Below are positions 28,501 through 38,189 of a stretch of DNA of 64,000 bases, in pieces. Position numbers and translations under genes: made by a program. This DNA is from Ophthalmolycus amberensis (taxonomy: Eukaryota; Chordata; Actinopteri; Perciformes; Zoarcidae), in NCBI GenBank assembly GCA_024529925.1, contig JAFEUB010000795.1, positions 1,240,001 through 1,304,000 on the forward strand. Reading direction: 5' to 3'. The notes under the pieces are model-generated. The model was given only the letters and a program-made list of their open reading frames with translations. It was not told the origin of the DNA and did no database searches. Within the stretch, counting starts at the first letter, position 1. Each line of letters starts with the position of its first letter.

Positions 28501-31500
28501 GGCTGCACCGCTCCTTACACTCACAAGAACAAAGTGTTTTACTGACCAATCAACACTGTCATCCTCAGCGCCACACACTCACACAGGCAGGGCCAAAAAT
28601 AAATGAAAAATACTCAGCAACAGCGATCAGAGCTTTGTCAAATAGGAACTATGGAATCGGCAACAATTCCTGTGTGATGTGTGCACGATAGGGGCAACAC
28701 AGCAGGTTAGTTCAAATCGCTGAAATCAAACTATATCATTCCAATAATGCTGTATTGTATTTCTGCAAGTGTAGCCGCACATTTCACATAGACCAGCGCA
28801 AACCAATCAACGCCTGATTTAAATCATCTTAAGCACATGATTGTATGTGAAAATTGTCAACTCGGATTGCTCCACATGTTTGCCCGTAATTGCGAAATTC
28901 CATGAGAAGCTGATGAAACTTTATATTTATAACCATAGCACATTTTACAGCTTCCTACTCCCATCAGAACAAACACTCACATGCACACTAAAGCTAGACT
29001 TATATCTTGCGTATCTGCTCATTACAGATATATCAATAATAAGCAACAACACCGTTCGAAACTAAAAATGCCAAAGTAGGTATGAGGACATTTAGACACA
29101 GTGACTTCATTACATACAGTAGTTTGTTCACCAAAACGTACTGACAAGTGTATTTGTCAACTGTAAAATATTGAATATATCGATATGCGAGTGTGTATAT
29201 GTATATATTCCTGATAGGGAATCTGTATTGGTCAAAATATTTTTAAAACTCCAAAATTTCGATATTGGTATCTGCTTTAAAGCGGACGATTTCAGGAGGG
29301 ATTAAACAAGACTTGTTTTAATGCGGGGCTGCTTTAAGATACAAGGAACCATTAACAGACATCAGTGCAATTCTGATTTGAGATGCAGTTCACACATGAA
29401 TAATGCACCGTAGCAATTAAATACACATATAAACATTCAGCTTTCTTCTGGGTCGAAACACCCTTCAGATATTATAATAATAGTCATCTATGTCATATGT
29501 GTTTGATTTCCCGTGAGGCTTTACTGTAGAAAGTGCTTACGTTGTCTTAGAGCATCACAAGTGACGAGTTATTTTAACTCCGCGGGTAGAATATAAAAGC
29601 TCCTCTTCAGTAACATTTTGTGGGTATTTTGACATCTGCACTCAGCTGCCAGAGAACTATAGCTGATGACATTATAGTTTTGACATCTGCTCATCTCTAG
29701 AACTTTGCTTGATGCCATTCCCCTTTCCCATCTTTCCTGTCTTCTTTACTAAGCCTTTAGTAACAGAATAAAGGAGGAATTATTTTCCGGAGAGCAAAGA
29801 GTGAGCTTTACAGCACTCATCAGCATGACAAAAAGACGCCAGAACAGAGAGCCCGTAATAGGTAGACCGGTGAATAAGTAACTTTATGTGGAAAAAGAAC
29901 TGATGAGATTTTTGCAGGAAGTGATTGTGTGTTTGTAGAGGCATCAATGAATGTTTTTTTCCACCCACATTAACATGAGTGGAGTCAAAAGCTTGAGAGA
30001 GTCAGCTTTGCAGTGGCAGTAACACACACTTCCAACAGGTTCAAACGGCTGAATAACTAACTATATATACTACATTTTGTTAATAAATACAGCTATATTT
30101 ATCAACTCGACTATGTACAAGGTTATTGGGGTTTCTTTTTTTTGCACGAAAGAATAACTTGTGCAACATCAACAATACGTCTGTGCATGTCTGCGTTTGT
30201 CTCAGCGCTCGTGATAAGACACTGGGTTTCTCCAAGGTGGTTTCAAAGGGGGTTTAAAGTAACGATTCATCTCCACTTGTCAGCACATTCGTGGCTTTTG
30301 TAAAAGGCTTCATTGTAACATTTGGACTGATGTGTGCATGCCCTTGTGGCTCTGAGTTTCTTATTTGTTCATACAATGTTCAATGTGGCGTCACTATCTC
30401 TGCAACCTTCACTGTTCTCACACTTCAACTCTACAATACACCAGAAATTCCTCATGACATGGAAAAAATATATGAGGGCGAATAAAAGAGTCCGACTTTG
30501 GACAACACAACAGGGATCGTCCGTTCCCTGTGATTCATGTGATAACGTAGCTGTGGCCTCTGACAATCATAAAAGGGCTCTCTCACAGCTCAAAAGTGCA
30601 TAATTGAGTTTCTGTGCCACACTGATGAGTGCAGCCATTTACATCAAAGGCAGGTGGGCGAGCTTGCTAACATGTGTCTCTTAAGTCTCAATTCAGTACC
30701 TTTTGTATTCCACTAAGATTATCGAAAATGATAGACAACCGGAGCACTCGTAGATGTGAAACGATCAGGGCCGATATGGATCTAGAGGTTTAGTGGTGAC
30801 TGGACAGAAACAGACTAGACGCTAATAAACACTCGCAGCTAAAAATTGTATAAATGTTGTAATGAATGAGAATAGCTTTAGCATAACACACTGAAGGCGC
30901 AAACAATGTTGCATGCCAATTCAGAGTACTGTAGATAATGTTATTATCACATCTGTATCGGGGAAGATTCATTGGGTATGTTTTTGTATATTTTGTTGTG
31001 TGTTTGCTAATAGAAAAGGCAATGCAGGTGCCTGTAATAAAGCTTTTTAAAAGAAACTGCAGCGACTTGAGAAATATCAAACTGAAGCAAAGTGTTTGTA
31101 ATACTGTTCAGGGCCCAAAGCACAAAAAACAAACGTAATTTCAATATTTGAATCGGGCAAGTTTAATTTAGAAGTAAGAGCAAACCAATAAGCTGTGAAA
31201 ATAGCAAATACAGGGGAGCAAACTGCATTCCTTTGGAAAAGAGAAAAGACTTAAGGAACATATAAAAGTAATCTCCAACTAGAAATTAGAAATCAACCTT
31301 CAGAAACCAAATAACAGAAAAGAAATATTACTGTCCACTTCCTAAATCAATATAACATCGCTACGAGACAGTATTACCATGGTAACACTGGTAAAGTATG
31401 AAGCAATTCTTATTATTTCAAAATAAAAATCGGAGCCCGAAGCCCAAGTTTTATTACAGCAGCCGACAGATCACCAGTCTGTATTCATGTGAAGCGTTGC

Positions 31501-34090
31501 TTTTCAATCACATGCTTTATGAATGTACAAATTTCACTGGGCGGGATGATAACAGGATCATAAATTAACAAGCAAAGGTTACCAGAAATGCATGATTAGC
31601 TGGGGGATATTTCTTCTGCTCAGTATACTGTTGTTGTGTTAGTGTTCAGCAAAATGCTGCCTTCAGTGTGGACCCACTCGCTTCTCCTGCAGTTGCTACT
31701 GTATGAAGGAGGAGAGAAAAATGGCTGAGTTGCTTTTTCCTCTCAAATTAGACGCAAATTGGAACCTTCGTATCACAGGGTAAAATATAATGTTGACACA
31801 GAATTGGTACATGTGTTGCTATTCATTAACTGTGACCTGCATATTAGGTTATTTCACAGAGCAGTGTCTGTATTGCATTTACAGTCCTTCTCCGTGCTCT
31901 CTGACTCAGTGCCTTGACAGAAAGTGCATATTATAAGTTAATGACTGCGTCATCTGAGAGTATGGTGAGAAGTTTACAATGTGCATTTAACTTGGGATGG
32001 ACACAACAGATAATATGGGCAACTACTTGCAACATGAAGCTAAAATGAGAAATATTTTAGGTTTGATCAACTGACAGCAGTATGTCTACAATATTATGTT
32101 CAGCTTTCGAATCTTAATGGATGCAGTGGGAAATGGTTTAGGCAGATTGTCTCAATGGAGCTAACATAAGGGGTCACGTAGCATATGTTAATTTCTGGTT
32201 AATGTTCTTGTTGCAGACATTGTTGCAGACTTTTCAGAAGGAAGTTCAAAAACACTCAGCAGCATTACTTTGTTGCCAACCAGGAGGGCAGGCTTTAAAC
32301 ACAAGACCAGACAGACTGAAGATCTATTTTATGGGCTACGTAAGGACTGAAATATGAACACTTAACAGCACGCGCAAACACACACAAGCATAACAGTGAC
32401 TCACTCAAGAGAAACAGGCAGTAATCATACACATACACCCATGTGGCCACCCAAAACACAGACCCACACCTCCCTCTCCACATATGCACGCTTTTATTTT
32501 TGCAGGCACTAAGTGGATACATTAGACAAGAAGGTTGAATTGACAAGCCTATAACTTTAGAGCCAATAAACACTAAGAGGCACCACAACTGAAAGAGACC
32601 AGATCCAAGCAGCTCTGTTGACAACCTGGCCAAAATGCTGGAGCTGCTGGTCGGGCCCAGCAAATAAAGGGTGAAGCTTTTAGGCAATGAGCAGCAGGTG
32701 ATCTCAGCTTTTCTGCAAGTCCTAATGCTCCTAAAAGCCACTCTCCCTGGTTCTGTAATTGGGCATCAGTAGTTAATGTAGTATTGACTGCATTACATGC
32801 TCCTGTGCATCCTTTCCCACTAATGCCATTTGCATCACCTTGTACATTTACCATATTGCTTAGCCAATAACTGTTAAAAGCAATCTGAATCATGAATCAT
32901 ATAGGGAACTTTTAGCTACATCCAAAGGAGACAATTTACAGTTGAGTTAATTTGGGTACATTTGCCGCACAACATGGATTCAGCCAGACAGACCAATTTA
33001 TGTCTCTGCCGCAATCCTTTTATTGGTTTTTAGATGTGTAAGTGAAAGGATGCTCTGCTAAGAGATATGAAATATCCATTTTCAAATGTAAATACTGGGT
33101 TACAAATGCATCCATTACTTTTGGAGGAGGAGGAGCCCTCTTCGATAAACTCAAAATGTGCAGAGGCTACTGCACTTTGAGAAATAACGCACAAATAAAA
33201 GGTTAGTGGAGGTTGTCATTGTGCATGTCAGCAGGTGGTCAACAAAGCAACCCTCAAAAATACTCTTAAAGTAAGAAAAACATCAGAAAATAACTTAATT
33301 TCAGACCACATGACGCCTTCACTACTGATTATAGAATATTATTATCATGTTGTGCACATATTTAAATGCATACGCACTGAGCACAGTTTAGACCTGCATG
33401 TGATAAACGCACTGCACATCTCAACATCAGTTTAATCCAAAATGGGACACCATTAGTGGAGAGTTTGATTTAAATTTAAATTAATTAGATTGCCTCACCC
33501 ATTAACCTAAATACATTGAAATAGATAAGTAATGCAAGTAGGCCTATTTGGATGGAAAGTGAGTGAACGCTGCACGGTGCTATCCATAATTTGCAATCAA
33601 GTTAAAAGCACTCTGCTGTCATCTCCCATCCCGTAGTGATGTCAAAGGCTGCCTCGCTAACTTCACAGACGCAAAAAGCACTTAGAGGAGGAAAGAAAAG
33701 AGGAGCCACATGCACTGCAGCGTCTGCGGAGCATATCCTCAAACTCTGGGTTACACATCACAACGCCACAGACACATCCGCTGTAAATAAACATGCAACT
33801 CTCTCCGAACTAAAGAGCAGTTTAGCAGTGGGGAGGCTATTTGTGTAAAGTGAAACCTCAACTTCATGGTACAGAAAGCAGTATTCCAGTTCCTTCGCGA
33901 AAACACGGAGCCTGTCGTGTCTAAATGGGGTTTAGAAAGCTAATGTAAAGCGCAGGCTGCGGGTGCGCAGGGTCCGGGGCGACGGGAAACACTTGACGTG
34001 TAAAATGTCAGTAGTTTGCCGTGTTACTCCCCAGGTTCTAGCATCCTACGGCCGGAGCTGTTACTCACCCTCTTCCTTGTCCAACACCAT
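10694..34090 (-). CDS. lmo1: lmo1, LIM-domain-only protein 1 (four coding exons, whole gene span)
   Basis: The coding sequence joins 34069-34090, 19995-20208, 12190-12315 and 10694-10799 on the minus strand: 468 nt, 155 residues plus TAG. LIM1 has zinc ligands C23, C26, H44, C47, C50, C53, C73 and D76. LIM2 has C87, C90, H109, C112, C115, C118, C137 and D140. There is no homeodomain or other domain, which is the LMO architecture. LMO proteins are nuclear adaptors that bind LDB1 through their LIM domains and bridge bHLH and GATA factors; they do not bind DNA themselves. The N-terminal VPMLSVQPKGKQKG, the LFGTTGN linker, the arginine in MRARDN and the tail EEGQLNG match LMO1 rather than LMO3, which has LFGVTGN, MRAKDN and a different tail. 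The length is close to human LMO1 (155-156 residues). All junctions keep frame. The paralogue assignment rests on recalled family sequences. Confidence 0.96.
10800..12189 (-). other. lmo1: lmo1 intron 3
   Basis: This 1.39-kb intron has a consensus GTAAG donor and a CAG acceptor, phase 2. A short (GT)n lies at about 10882-10902. No repeat family was recognised and no additional exon is supported. It is the shortest of the three introns. Confidence 0.9.
12190..12315 (-). CDS. lmo1: lmo1 coding exon 3 (first half of LIM2)
   Basis: The exon is 126 nt and encodes residues 79-121: the inter-LIM linker LFGTTGN and LIM2 ligands C87, C90, H109, C112, C115 and C118. The acceptor is TTTCAG immediately before 12315. 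The donor after 12190 is GTAAG, matching the consensus. Both junctions are phase 2. The arginine in MRARDN and the second threonine of the linker are the residues that favour LMO1 over LMO3. Confidence 0.96.
14920..15115 (+). mobile_element. L2-like LINE or SINE 3' end with TTGAA-type tail
   Basis: The blocks CCCCGTTAAAGGGTTTTTTT, GGGGAGTTTTTCCTG, GTAAAGCCCTCTGAGGCAAA and TTGGGCTATACAAAAATAAA are followed by a short ATTGAATTGAATTTAATTGA-type tail. This is the 3' end shared by a very abundant group of teleost L2-type non-LTR elements and SINEs that use their tails. Only the 3' end is present, as expected of 5'-truncated insertion. Confidence 0.8.
16340..16560 (+). mobile_element. Second copy of the TAATCGATTAAT-type MITE, internally deleted
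   Basis: It starts TAGGGCTGCAAC at 16340 and soon passes into the internal blocks GTCTCGTCTTATCGGACCAA, GATATTCAGTTCACTATCA and TTTGAGAAGCTAAACCTCAG. It ends near GATTATCATAATAAC. The left half of the family (the ATTAATCGATTAAT part) is missing or degenerate. The family is the same as at 9000-9345 and 24205-24430, and this copy lies inside lmo1 intron 2. Confidence 0.6.
17880..18015. promoter_or_regulatory. Candidate regulatory element in lmo1 intron 2
   Basis: This is a short stretch without recognised repeats and with TATAATAATTAATGTGAGC, CTTTAATGAAGGAGGCTAAT and a downstream CAGCAGGTGAG. The call rests on TAAT density and intronic position only. Confidence 0.22.
18945..19012 (+). repeat. 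Purine-rich, G-run-rich tract
   Basis: A polypurine stretch of AAAGGGG-type repeats is followed by a run of about ten G. Several G-runs lie close together on the plus strand, the non-template side relative to nothing known and the C-rich side of the lmo1 transcript. It could form a quadruplex on the plus strand. Confidence 0.5.
19995..20208 (-). CDS. lmo1: lmo1 coding exon 2 (LIM1 domain)
   Basis: The exon is 214 nt and encodes residues 8-79, including the complete first LIM zinc-binding domain (C23 to D76). The acceptor is a normal ACAG at 20210-20209 after a pyrimidine-containing stretch. The last bases are CTGAG, and the intron begins GCAAGC, so this is a GC donor. Exon 3 starts with G and completes Arg79, giving the family sequence RRDYLR-LFG without loss or gain of residues. 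No GT donor near this position restores the family sequence, which supports real use of the GC donor. Confidence 0.95.
20778..20848. repeat. (CA)n microsatellite, two blocks
   Basis: The first block covers about 20778-20813 and a second shorter block about 20833-20848, with an interrupted CA-rich spacer. It lies in lmo1 intron 1, about 600 bp upstream of exon 2 in transcript sense. Confidence 0.95.
21750..21793. repeat. Compound (CT)n(CA)n microsatellite
   Basis: A CT run (about 21752-21770) passes directly into a CA run (21771-21793). It lies in lmo1 intron 1. Confidence 0.95.
22010..22560. promoter_or_regulatory. Candidate regulatory block in lmo1 intron 1
   Basis: The block contains GGCTAATTGGTCC, CCATCAATTAGTG, CACCTAATTAGTTATTC, AACTAATTACAC and CCTAATTGGTTG, with no recognised transposon in between. 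Five homeodomain-type sites in about 500 bp is dense even for A+T-rich DNA. It lies about 1.8 kb upstream of exon 2 in transcript sense. Confidence 0.3.
24001..24180 (+). mobile_element. L2-like LINE reverse-transcriptase C-terminal fragment
   Basis: Translation of the plus strand from about 24013 gives LQVVQNPAARLITG, then KRERIPILDFLHRLP and VNFRINSLLLKHHMV before a stop. Teleost L2/Rex-type polymerases carry LQ-x-QNAAARLLTG...RERITPIL...LHWLPV...RI-F-LLL at the end of the reverse transcriptase, so this is a decayed copy of that region. An in-frame stop and later frame loss show it is not functional. Confidence 0.8.
24205..24430 (+). mobile_element. Third copy of the TAATCGATTAAT-type MITE
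   Basis: It starts ACTAGCAACTAGCAATTATT, continues TTTCATTATTGATTAACC, and later has GATATTCAATTAGTATATGA and GAGAACTGATTAATTACTTT, then AAAATAGTTGCCAAATCATT. The order of blocks matches the family at 9000-9345 and 16340-16560. The middle part is deleted and diverged. Confidence 0.55.
25510..25544. repeat. (CT)n microsatellite
   Basis: An uninterrupted CT run after a short CTCTCTCG lead-in, in lmo1 intron 1. Confidence 0.96.
25700..26410. promoter_or_regulatory. Candidate regulatory block in lmo1 intron 1
   Basis: This is about 700 bp without recognised transposons and higher in G+C than its neighbours. It includes ACCATAATTACTCCTGATCC, AAATGAGTCAGCCGCATTAG (an AP-1/Maf-like TGAGTCAGC), CCCAATTAACGG, CTTCATTAGGG and GGGGTTAATTAAAAG. 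The mix of intact-looking motifs and absence of decay-type repeats suggests constraint, which cannot be measured here. Confidence 0.3.
27830..28035. promoter_or_regulatory. Candidate regulatory element in lmo1 intron 1
   Basis: The stretch has CTCTTTAATCACAGACTTTA, ATTAGCTG, GAGATTAGTTCTCAGCAAG, CTTATTTAAGAG and ACAAGATAGCTG. The last includes a GATA core, which is of interest because the human intron-1 enhancer works through GATA factors. No repeat is recognised. Weakly supported. Confidence 0.22.
34069..34090 (-). CDS. lmo1: lmo1 coding exon 1 (start codon, MVLDKEE plus first base of Gly)
   Basis: This 22-nt coding part runs from ATG at 34090-34088 to a G at 34069, followed by the canonical donor GTGAGTAA. 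It encodes MVLDKEE and the first base of Gly8. The start has A at -3 and G at +4, a strong context. The upstream frame stays open without another ATG back to a TAG at 34207-34205, so this is the first in-frame start after that stop. The codon just before the ATG is ACG. Human LMO1 isoforms begin MMVLD or MVLD, so this form resembles the shorter one. Exon 1 is phase 1 at its 3' end, matching the 5' end of exon 2. It is too short to find by ORF length and was identified from sequence match and splice phase. Confidence 0.9.
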
Positions 34091-34690
34091 CGTCCTGAGG
34101 AACGAGGAGTCCTTCCCCGGGCGATCCGTCCTCGGCTCCAGCAGGCTGCACCGCTCGGTCTGCTCAAAGCTTCTCTTGGAAATAGCTTTGAAACGCGCGG
34201 TTGACTAGACTACGCCTCGATGGACCAAAAATCCTGGAAAGATGAATTGCCGTCTGCACGTTATTCTTTCTCCTCCTATCAATAATAATTCAGGCACGGA
34301 ATACGGCGAGATACGCGGCGAGATCCCCCTATCCGGACTGAACTGCAATGCAAATAAATAGCGATCAAACAGCGTTGGTAGCTCTTGATAAATTCCATGC
34401 GAATAAAAAGGCAAAAACAATGAAAAGCGATATAAATCTAGTGTCGCCTATCTGTAACTGTGCACACACGGACGGATCAGACGCTCAGACTGAACGGCTG
34501 AGCTCTGCTTCGCTGTTAATATTCTCTCCTTCTCGTTCTCATTTGCTCCGAGACAGCAACTATATTCAAACAAATCCAATTGCAAATCTGACAACTGCTA
34601 AAAGCAAACTCACACCGCCTCTCTCCCAGTTTATGTGCCGCGCTCGCCTTGGCTGCTACTGAATAAATGCGCGCAGTTTCCAGAGACCCT
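34091..34690 (-). promoter_or_regulatory. lmo1: Probable lmo1 5' UTR and core promoter region
   Basis: Immediately upstream of the start codon the sequence becomes richer in CpG than its surroundings (for example CCGCGCG, GCGCGC and CGAGCGCGGC on the minus strand). The reading frame leading to the lmo1 ATG is closed by TAG at 34207-34205. Above it in the same frame is a 71-codon open frame (34420-34205) that would be an upstream ORF if transcription starts far enough upstream. No convincing TATA box is seen, and the transcription start cannot be placed. Confidence 0.45.
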
Positions 34691-34870
34691 CGGATTCCCC
34701 TGTTAATTAAATCAATTCATTATGCTCAGATCTGATTAGCAGCCCTTCCCCCCTCTTTGAATCAATTATTCAATACACAAACATAATTGCTTGTGCCAGA
34801 GGTGTCTAAGTATTAGCTTATTTAACTCCAAGGACACTAATTACCCCTAGGGCAAGGGAACTTTTCTCAT
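34691..34870. promoter_or_regulatory. TAAT-dense promoter-proximal element (candidate conserved non-coding element)
   Basis: About 600-780 bp upstream of the lmo1 start codon lies a short stretch packed with homeodomain-type cores: GTTAATTAAATCAATTCATTA, CTGATTAG, AATCAATTATTC, CATAATTGC, ACTAATTACC and CATTAATTC. It contains no recognisable repeat and lies between the CpG-richer region and the GT/GA tracts. Base composition and position suggest a regulatory element. Conservation is not visible from one genome. Confidence 0.35.
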
Positions 34871-34908
34871 TAATTCTGACAAAACACAAAAGCACAGCTA
34901 AGGGAAAG

Positions 34909-35094
34909 TGTGTGTGTGTGTGTGTGTGTAGGTGTGTGTGTATGTACGTAATGTGTGTGCGTGCGTGCGTGCGCGCACATTGGATCTGCCTGCCAGTCTG
35001 AATGTGCGTGATAGAGCAGGAGGGAGTGCGCATGCACGTCAGGTTGTATTGATGCACGTGCGCACGGACGCGGGTGCGCGTATGTCAGAGAGTG

Positions 35095-35134
<40 letters not shown>
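34909..35134. repeat. (GT)n / GC-alternating tract followed by (GA)n tract upstream of lmo1
   Basis: A GT run (about 34909-34942, interrupted) passes into GTGCGTGCGTGCGTGCGCGCAC, a strictly alternating purine-pyrimidine stretch. More alternating segments follow near 35035-35080, and then a polypurine GA run at about 35098-35128 ending in a G run. Alternating GT/GC can form Z-DNA, and mirror-type GA can form triplex DNA. The tract lies about 0.8-1.0 kb upstream of the lmo1 start codon. Confidence 0.9.
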
Positions 35135-35135
<1 letters not shown>

Positions 35136-35795
35136 CTGCTCCATAGGTGCCTGATACAGTTGGAGTAAACATAAAATGCGCTTATTGTTTTTCTTTCCTT
35201 ACTTTTTCCCCCTGCAGCATTTAATAGAAATAACATCTAATTGTGGTGTACTCAGCAGTTAATCAGTGTCCAGACACAGTTATCATACAGGCAGATAAAC
35301 AGTCGTTTCAAAAGAGACGGCACAACAGATGGGCTGCGTTTTTGATTAGTGGGTAGAAGGTTCAGTTTCGAATAATATAATTGTTGCCTGTTATTGCCAA
35401 GATGAAAGTGTTGCTGTTTCATGGTGGAGCCTTAAATAGCACCACTTTCACTTGCCCTGCGGAGACTGTTAACCAATTAAGGGTGAGATCCAACAAAGAT
35501 TAGCCATTTAGGAGAGTGGAGTGGAGTATAGCTACAATAACGCTGGTTCGTCAGCAGCCAGCAGGCTGTCTGTGGTGTGAGCTTGCTCAGTCTGTTCTTG
35601 CCTTCTGTGACATTTTGCACCAACACTGCACATTATCATTAGCTACTCTATCGTCAAATAATAATAAATTATTGTAGTAATAATTACCCTGAAACTATAT
35701 CAGATCAAGAGCAACTCTAAGATCTGCACTCAACCACAGATGTGTGCAGTAAAACCTCATCTGTGAAGACATATTTATATCTGTACAAACTGGTA

Positions 35796-36009
35796 CCCTC
35801 TTACAGTGTCTTGGGTGCAGACCCTTTCCCAGTCTACATCCAACAGGGAGGTCAGTACATACTACAAACAAGCCCCTGAGTGGGCCTCTCTGATACACAG
35901 TTAATGAAAATTCATTTCTGAGCATGCATTAGCCATGCCCATCTATTTATGGGTAGCTCTCAAATGCAGCCACTACAAAACAGTGCTCTGTAATTAACCC
36001 CACCTAATC
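35796..36009 (+). repeat. 214-bp direct repeat, copy 1
   Basis: This segment matches 37002-37215 base by base without gaps at a constant offset of 1206. I count two differences in 214 bp (CCCAGTCT versus CCCACTCT, and TTAATGAAAA versus TTAATTAAAA). It has no terminal inverted repeats, no poly(A) tail and no coding signal. It contains ATTCATTTCTGAGCATGCAT and TGTAATTAACCCCACCTAAT. Flanking bases differ at both ends. Confidence 0.95.
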
Positions 36010-36606
36010 TGGTGGTGAAAGCAGAATAATACAAATATATATGAAATATATTATAAAATACATAAACTAAACTAAAAACAATCATATCCACATGAAAGTC
36101 CATCCATTTCGAGTTGAACCATGTTGCACTGTTTTTATAGATTCAGTTATCACAGTACGATATATGGACTACACATGCTTTCCCATTTCATAATTACCCT
36201 GCCCTGCATTTGAAACAACTTTTTTTATAGACCCCACTGATGTGATCATGCACCACAAATCTAAGGTATAGATCACACTGTACATAGCCCATAGGGATAA
36301 TTTCAGTTCTCAGGGCAGCAGGCTGTGGTGAGATTGGGTTGGCCCTGAAATCAATGGCCTGATCCCGTTCTGTCCAGCTTCCTGGCTGACATGCTTGACT
36401 TTTCATCTCCACGGTCACATAGATTGATGACTTATGACCGAGAATGTATGTTTGCTGACCTCTAGCAAAGTGAGTGGCACATAATTAATCCAATCACACA
36501 GAAAACTGGAAATGAAAGGGGAATGAATGGTTCAGTATCATCGGGGCTTGACTTCAAATAACCATTTGACATTTGAATGTGGAAAAAAAACTCTATATAA
36601 AGACCG

Positions 36607-36651
<45 letters not shown>

Positions 36652-37001
36652 GTGTGTGTGAGGGGTGGGTAATAACGGATGGAGCTGTGAATTTACCACA
36701 ATTGCCTCACTCAATACCTCAGGTTTTGGAGTCTACGTGTTATACAAAATCATGTAGGTGAGGAAGTTTCATGTACATTTAAGCATCACTGGTATTTGAT
36801 CCTCATATGGACAAGTAGTTGCAGAGACCATGTGTCTCTGTCCAACTGAGATAATCCTAATGCGAAGGCATGGACAGGTTGCAGAGTGGCTCTCAATCAA
36901 AGTCCTCATCAATATAAATGACCCAAATTACCTTTGAGTAAAGACACAACATTTTGTGCGTCTGATACGTGGCTCATGTAGGCCACGGTGTACTCTTCAG
37001 C
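36010..37001. other. Spacer between the two 214-bp repeats
   Basis: A+T-rich sequence with no gene recognised. The only structured part is the (GA)n run at 36610-36648. The GA tract is a plausible break or slippage point for the duplication, but nothing ties it to the event directly. Confidence 0.6.
36610..36648. repeat. (GA)n microsatellite
   Basis: A pure dinucleotide run of about 19 units between the two 214-bp repeats. Confidence 0.97.
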
Positions 37002-37215
37002 CCCTCTTACAGTGTCTTGGGTGCAGACCCTTTCCCACTCTACATCCAACAGGGAGGTCAGTACATACTACAAACAAGCCCCTGAGTGGGCCTCTCTGAT
37101 ACACAGTTAATTAAAATTCATTTCTGAGCATGCATTAGCCATGCCCATCTATTTATGGGTAGCTCTCAAATGCAGCCACTACAAAACAGTGCTCTGTAAT
37201 TAACCCCACCTAATC
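37002..37215 (+). repeat. 214-bp direct repeat, copy 2
   Basis: Partner of 35796-36009, in the same orientation and with two substitutions. The 992 bp between the copies is single-copy in this window and includes a (GA)n run. The near-identity implies a recent local duplication, gene conversion, or an assembly artefact. Confidence 0.95.
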
Positions 37216-38189
37216 AGATAGCGCACTAGTGTTGTGTTCCCATTCGTCCTGAGGCACACAGCCATTGGACAGAGGTTTCAGAGAGAGGATGAGCCCGTTC
37301 TATAGTCCAGAATGGCTAAGCAGATTAAAACCTCATATCAAACATGATATTTACAGGCAAGGCTCAGTGGAGAGTGCTCCTTTTATGTGGGATGGGGAGA
37401 GGCTTCAGGGCTGGGCTTTTAAAGCCATGTCCCTTAATTGTATTCTGGCTAAGTGGGATGAATGGTGCTTTTTAATCAGACTACTGACGGGGCTCTGTGT
37501 TGTAAAAGTATAAAGATGGTGCCCGATAGTTAAGATGTTGAATGATATGCTTTTAGTCCAGGTTTCCCAGCTTCTAGCAATATTCAAATGCATGCTTGCT
37601 TTAAGCTGACACCTGTAAACAGCATTCTTATTTCCCCTGACGTTTCTGCTACTGTAGCAAACACCAGTTTGGTAAGTACTAGTGCAAAATGATTTATAGT
37701 AATGTCACCGTCTAGAGTTTAGGCCTGTAACCTATAGGCAGACATTCATTTATTTGTGAATGTACACTGTGTTTAATATGCAACGTTATATTCAGAGAGA
37801 AAAGCATTGCCTACCACTTGAATGAAGTCTCATTTAAAACAGTGAGATGTACTTTACTTTGTTACTCAGAGATTTAAGGTTCTGCTCCTCCTAGTGGCTG
37901 ATCTCTGCCATGTTTTCCCCTCAGAGTTGTACACAAATGGGTTTGATAGCAGAGGGTAGGCACATCACATAATGAATTGTAACATATTTGTATTATCCTC
38001 CTCATGGAGCTCCTGAGACGTTATGTGGAAAATAGGAACTATTGGAATCTTTTTGAGGTAACCTGACAGGCTCACCTTATAGATGGTAATAGGAATGGTG
38101 TAAGCCCTGCTGTTCACATAGTCAATTTGAATTTCATGACCAATCAAATGTAGACAAGGTGTCATTTGGTGGGTAGAAAAGAGACCAGA

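Larger units (their letters stand above)
20209..34068 (-). other. lmo1: lmo1 intron 1
   Basis: This 13.86-kb intron starts GTGAGTAA and ends CTACAG, phase 1. In human LMO1 the first intron carries the super-enhancer with the neuroblastoma-associated GATA-site variant, so this intron is the first place to look for the fish counterpart. Visible content includes (CA)n tracts, a LINE reverse-transcriptase fragment (24001-24180), a MITE copy (24205-24430), and TAAT-rich or unusually low-repeat stretches at 22010-22560, 25700-26410 and 27830-28035. No alternative coding exon was recognised. Confidence 0.88.
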
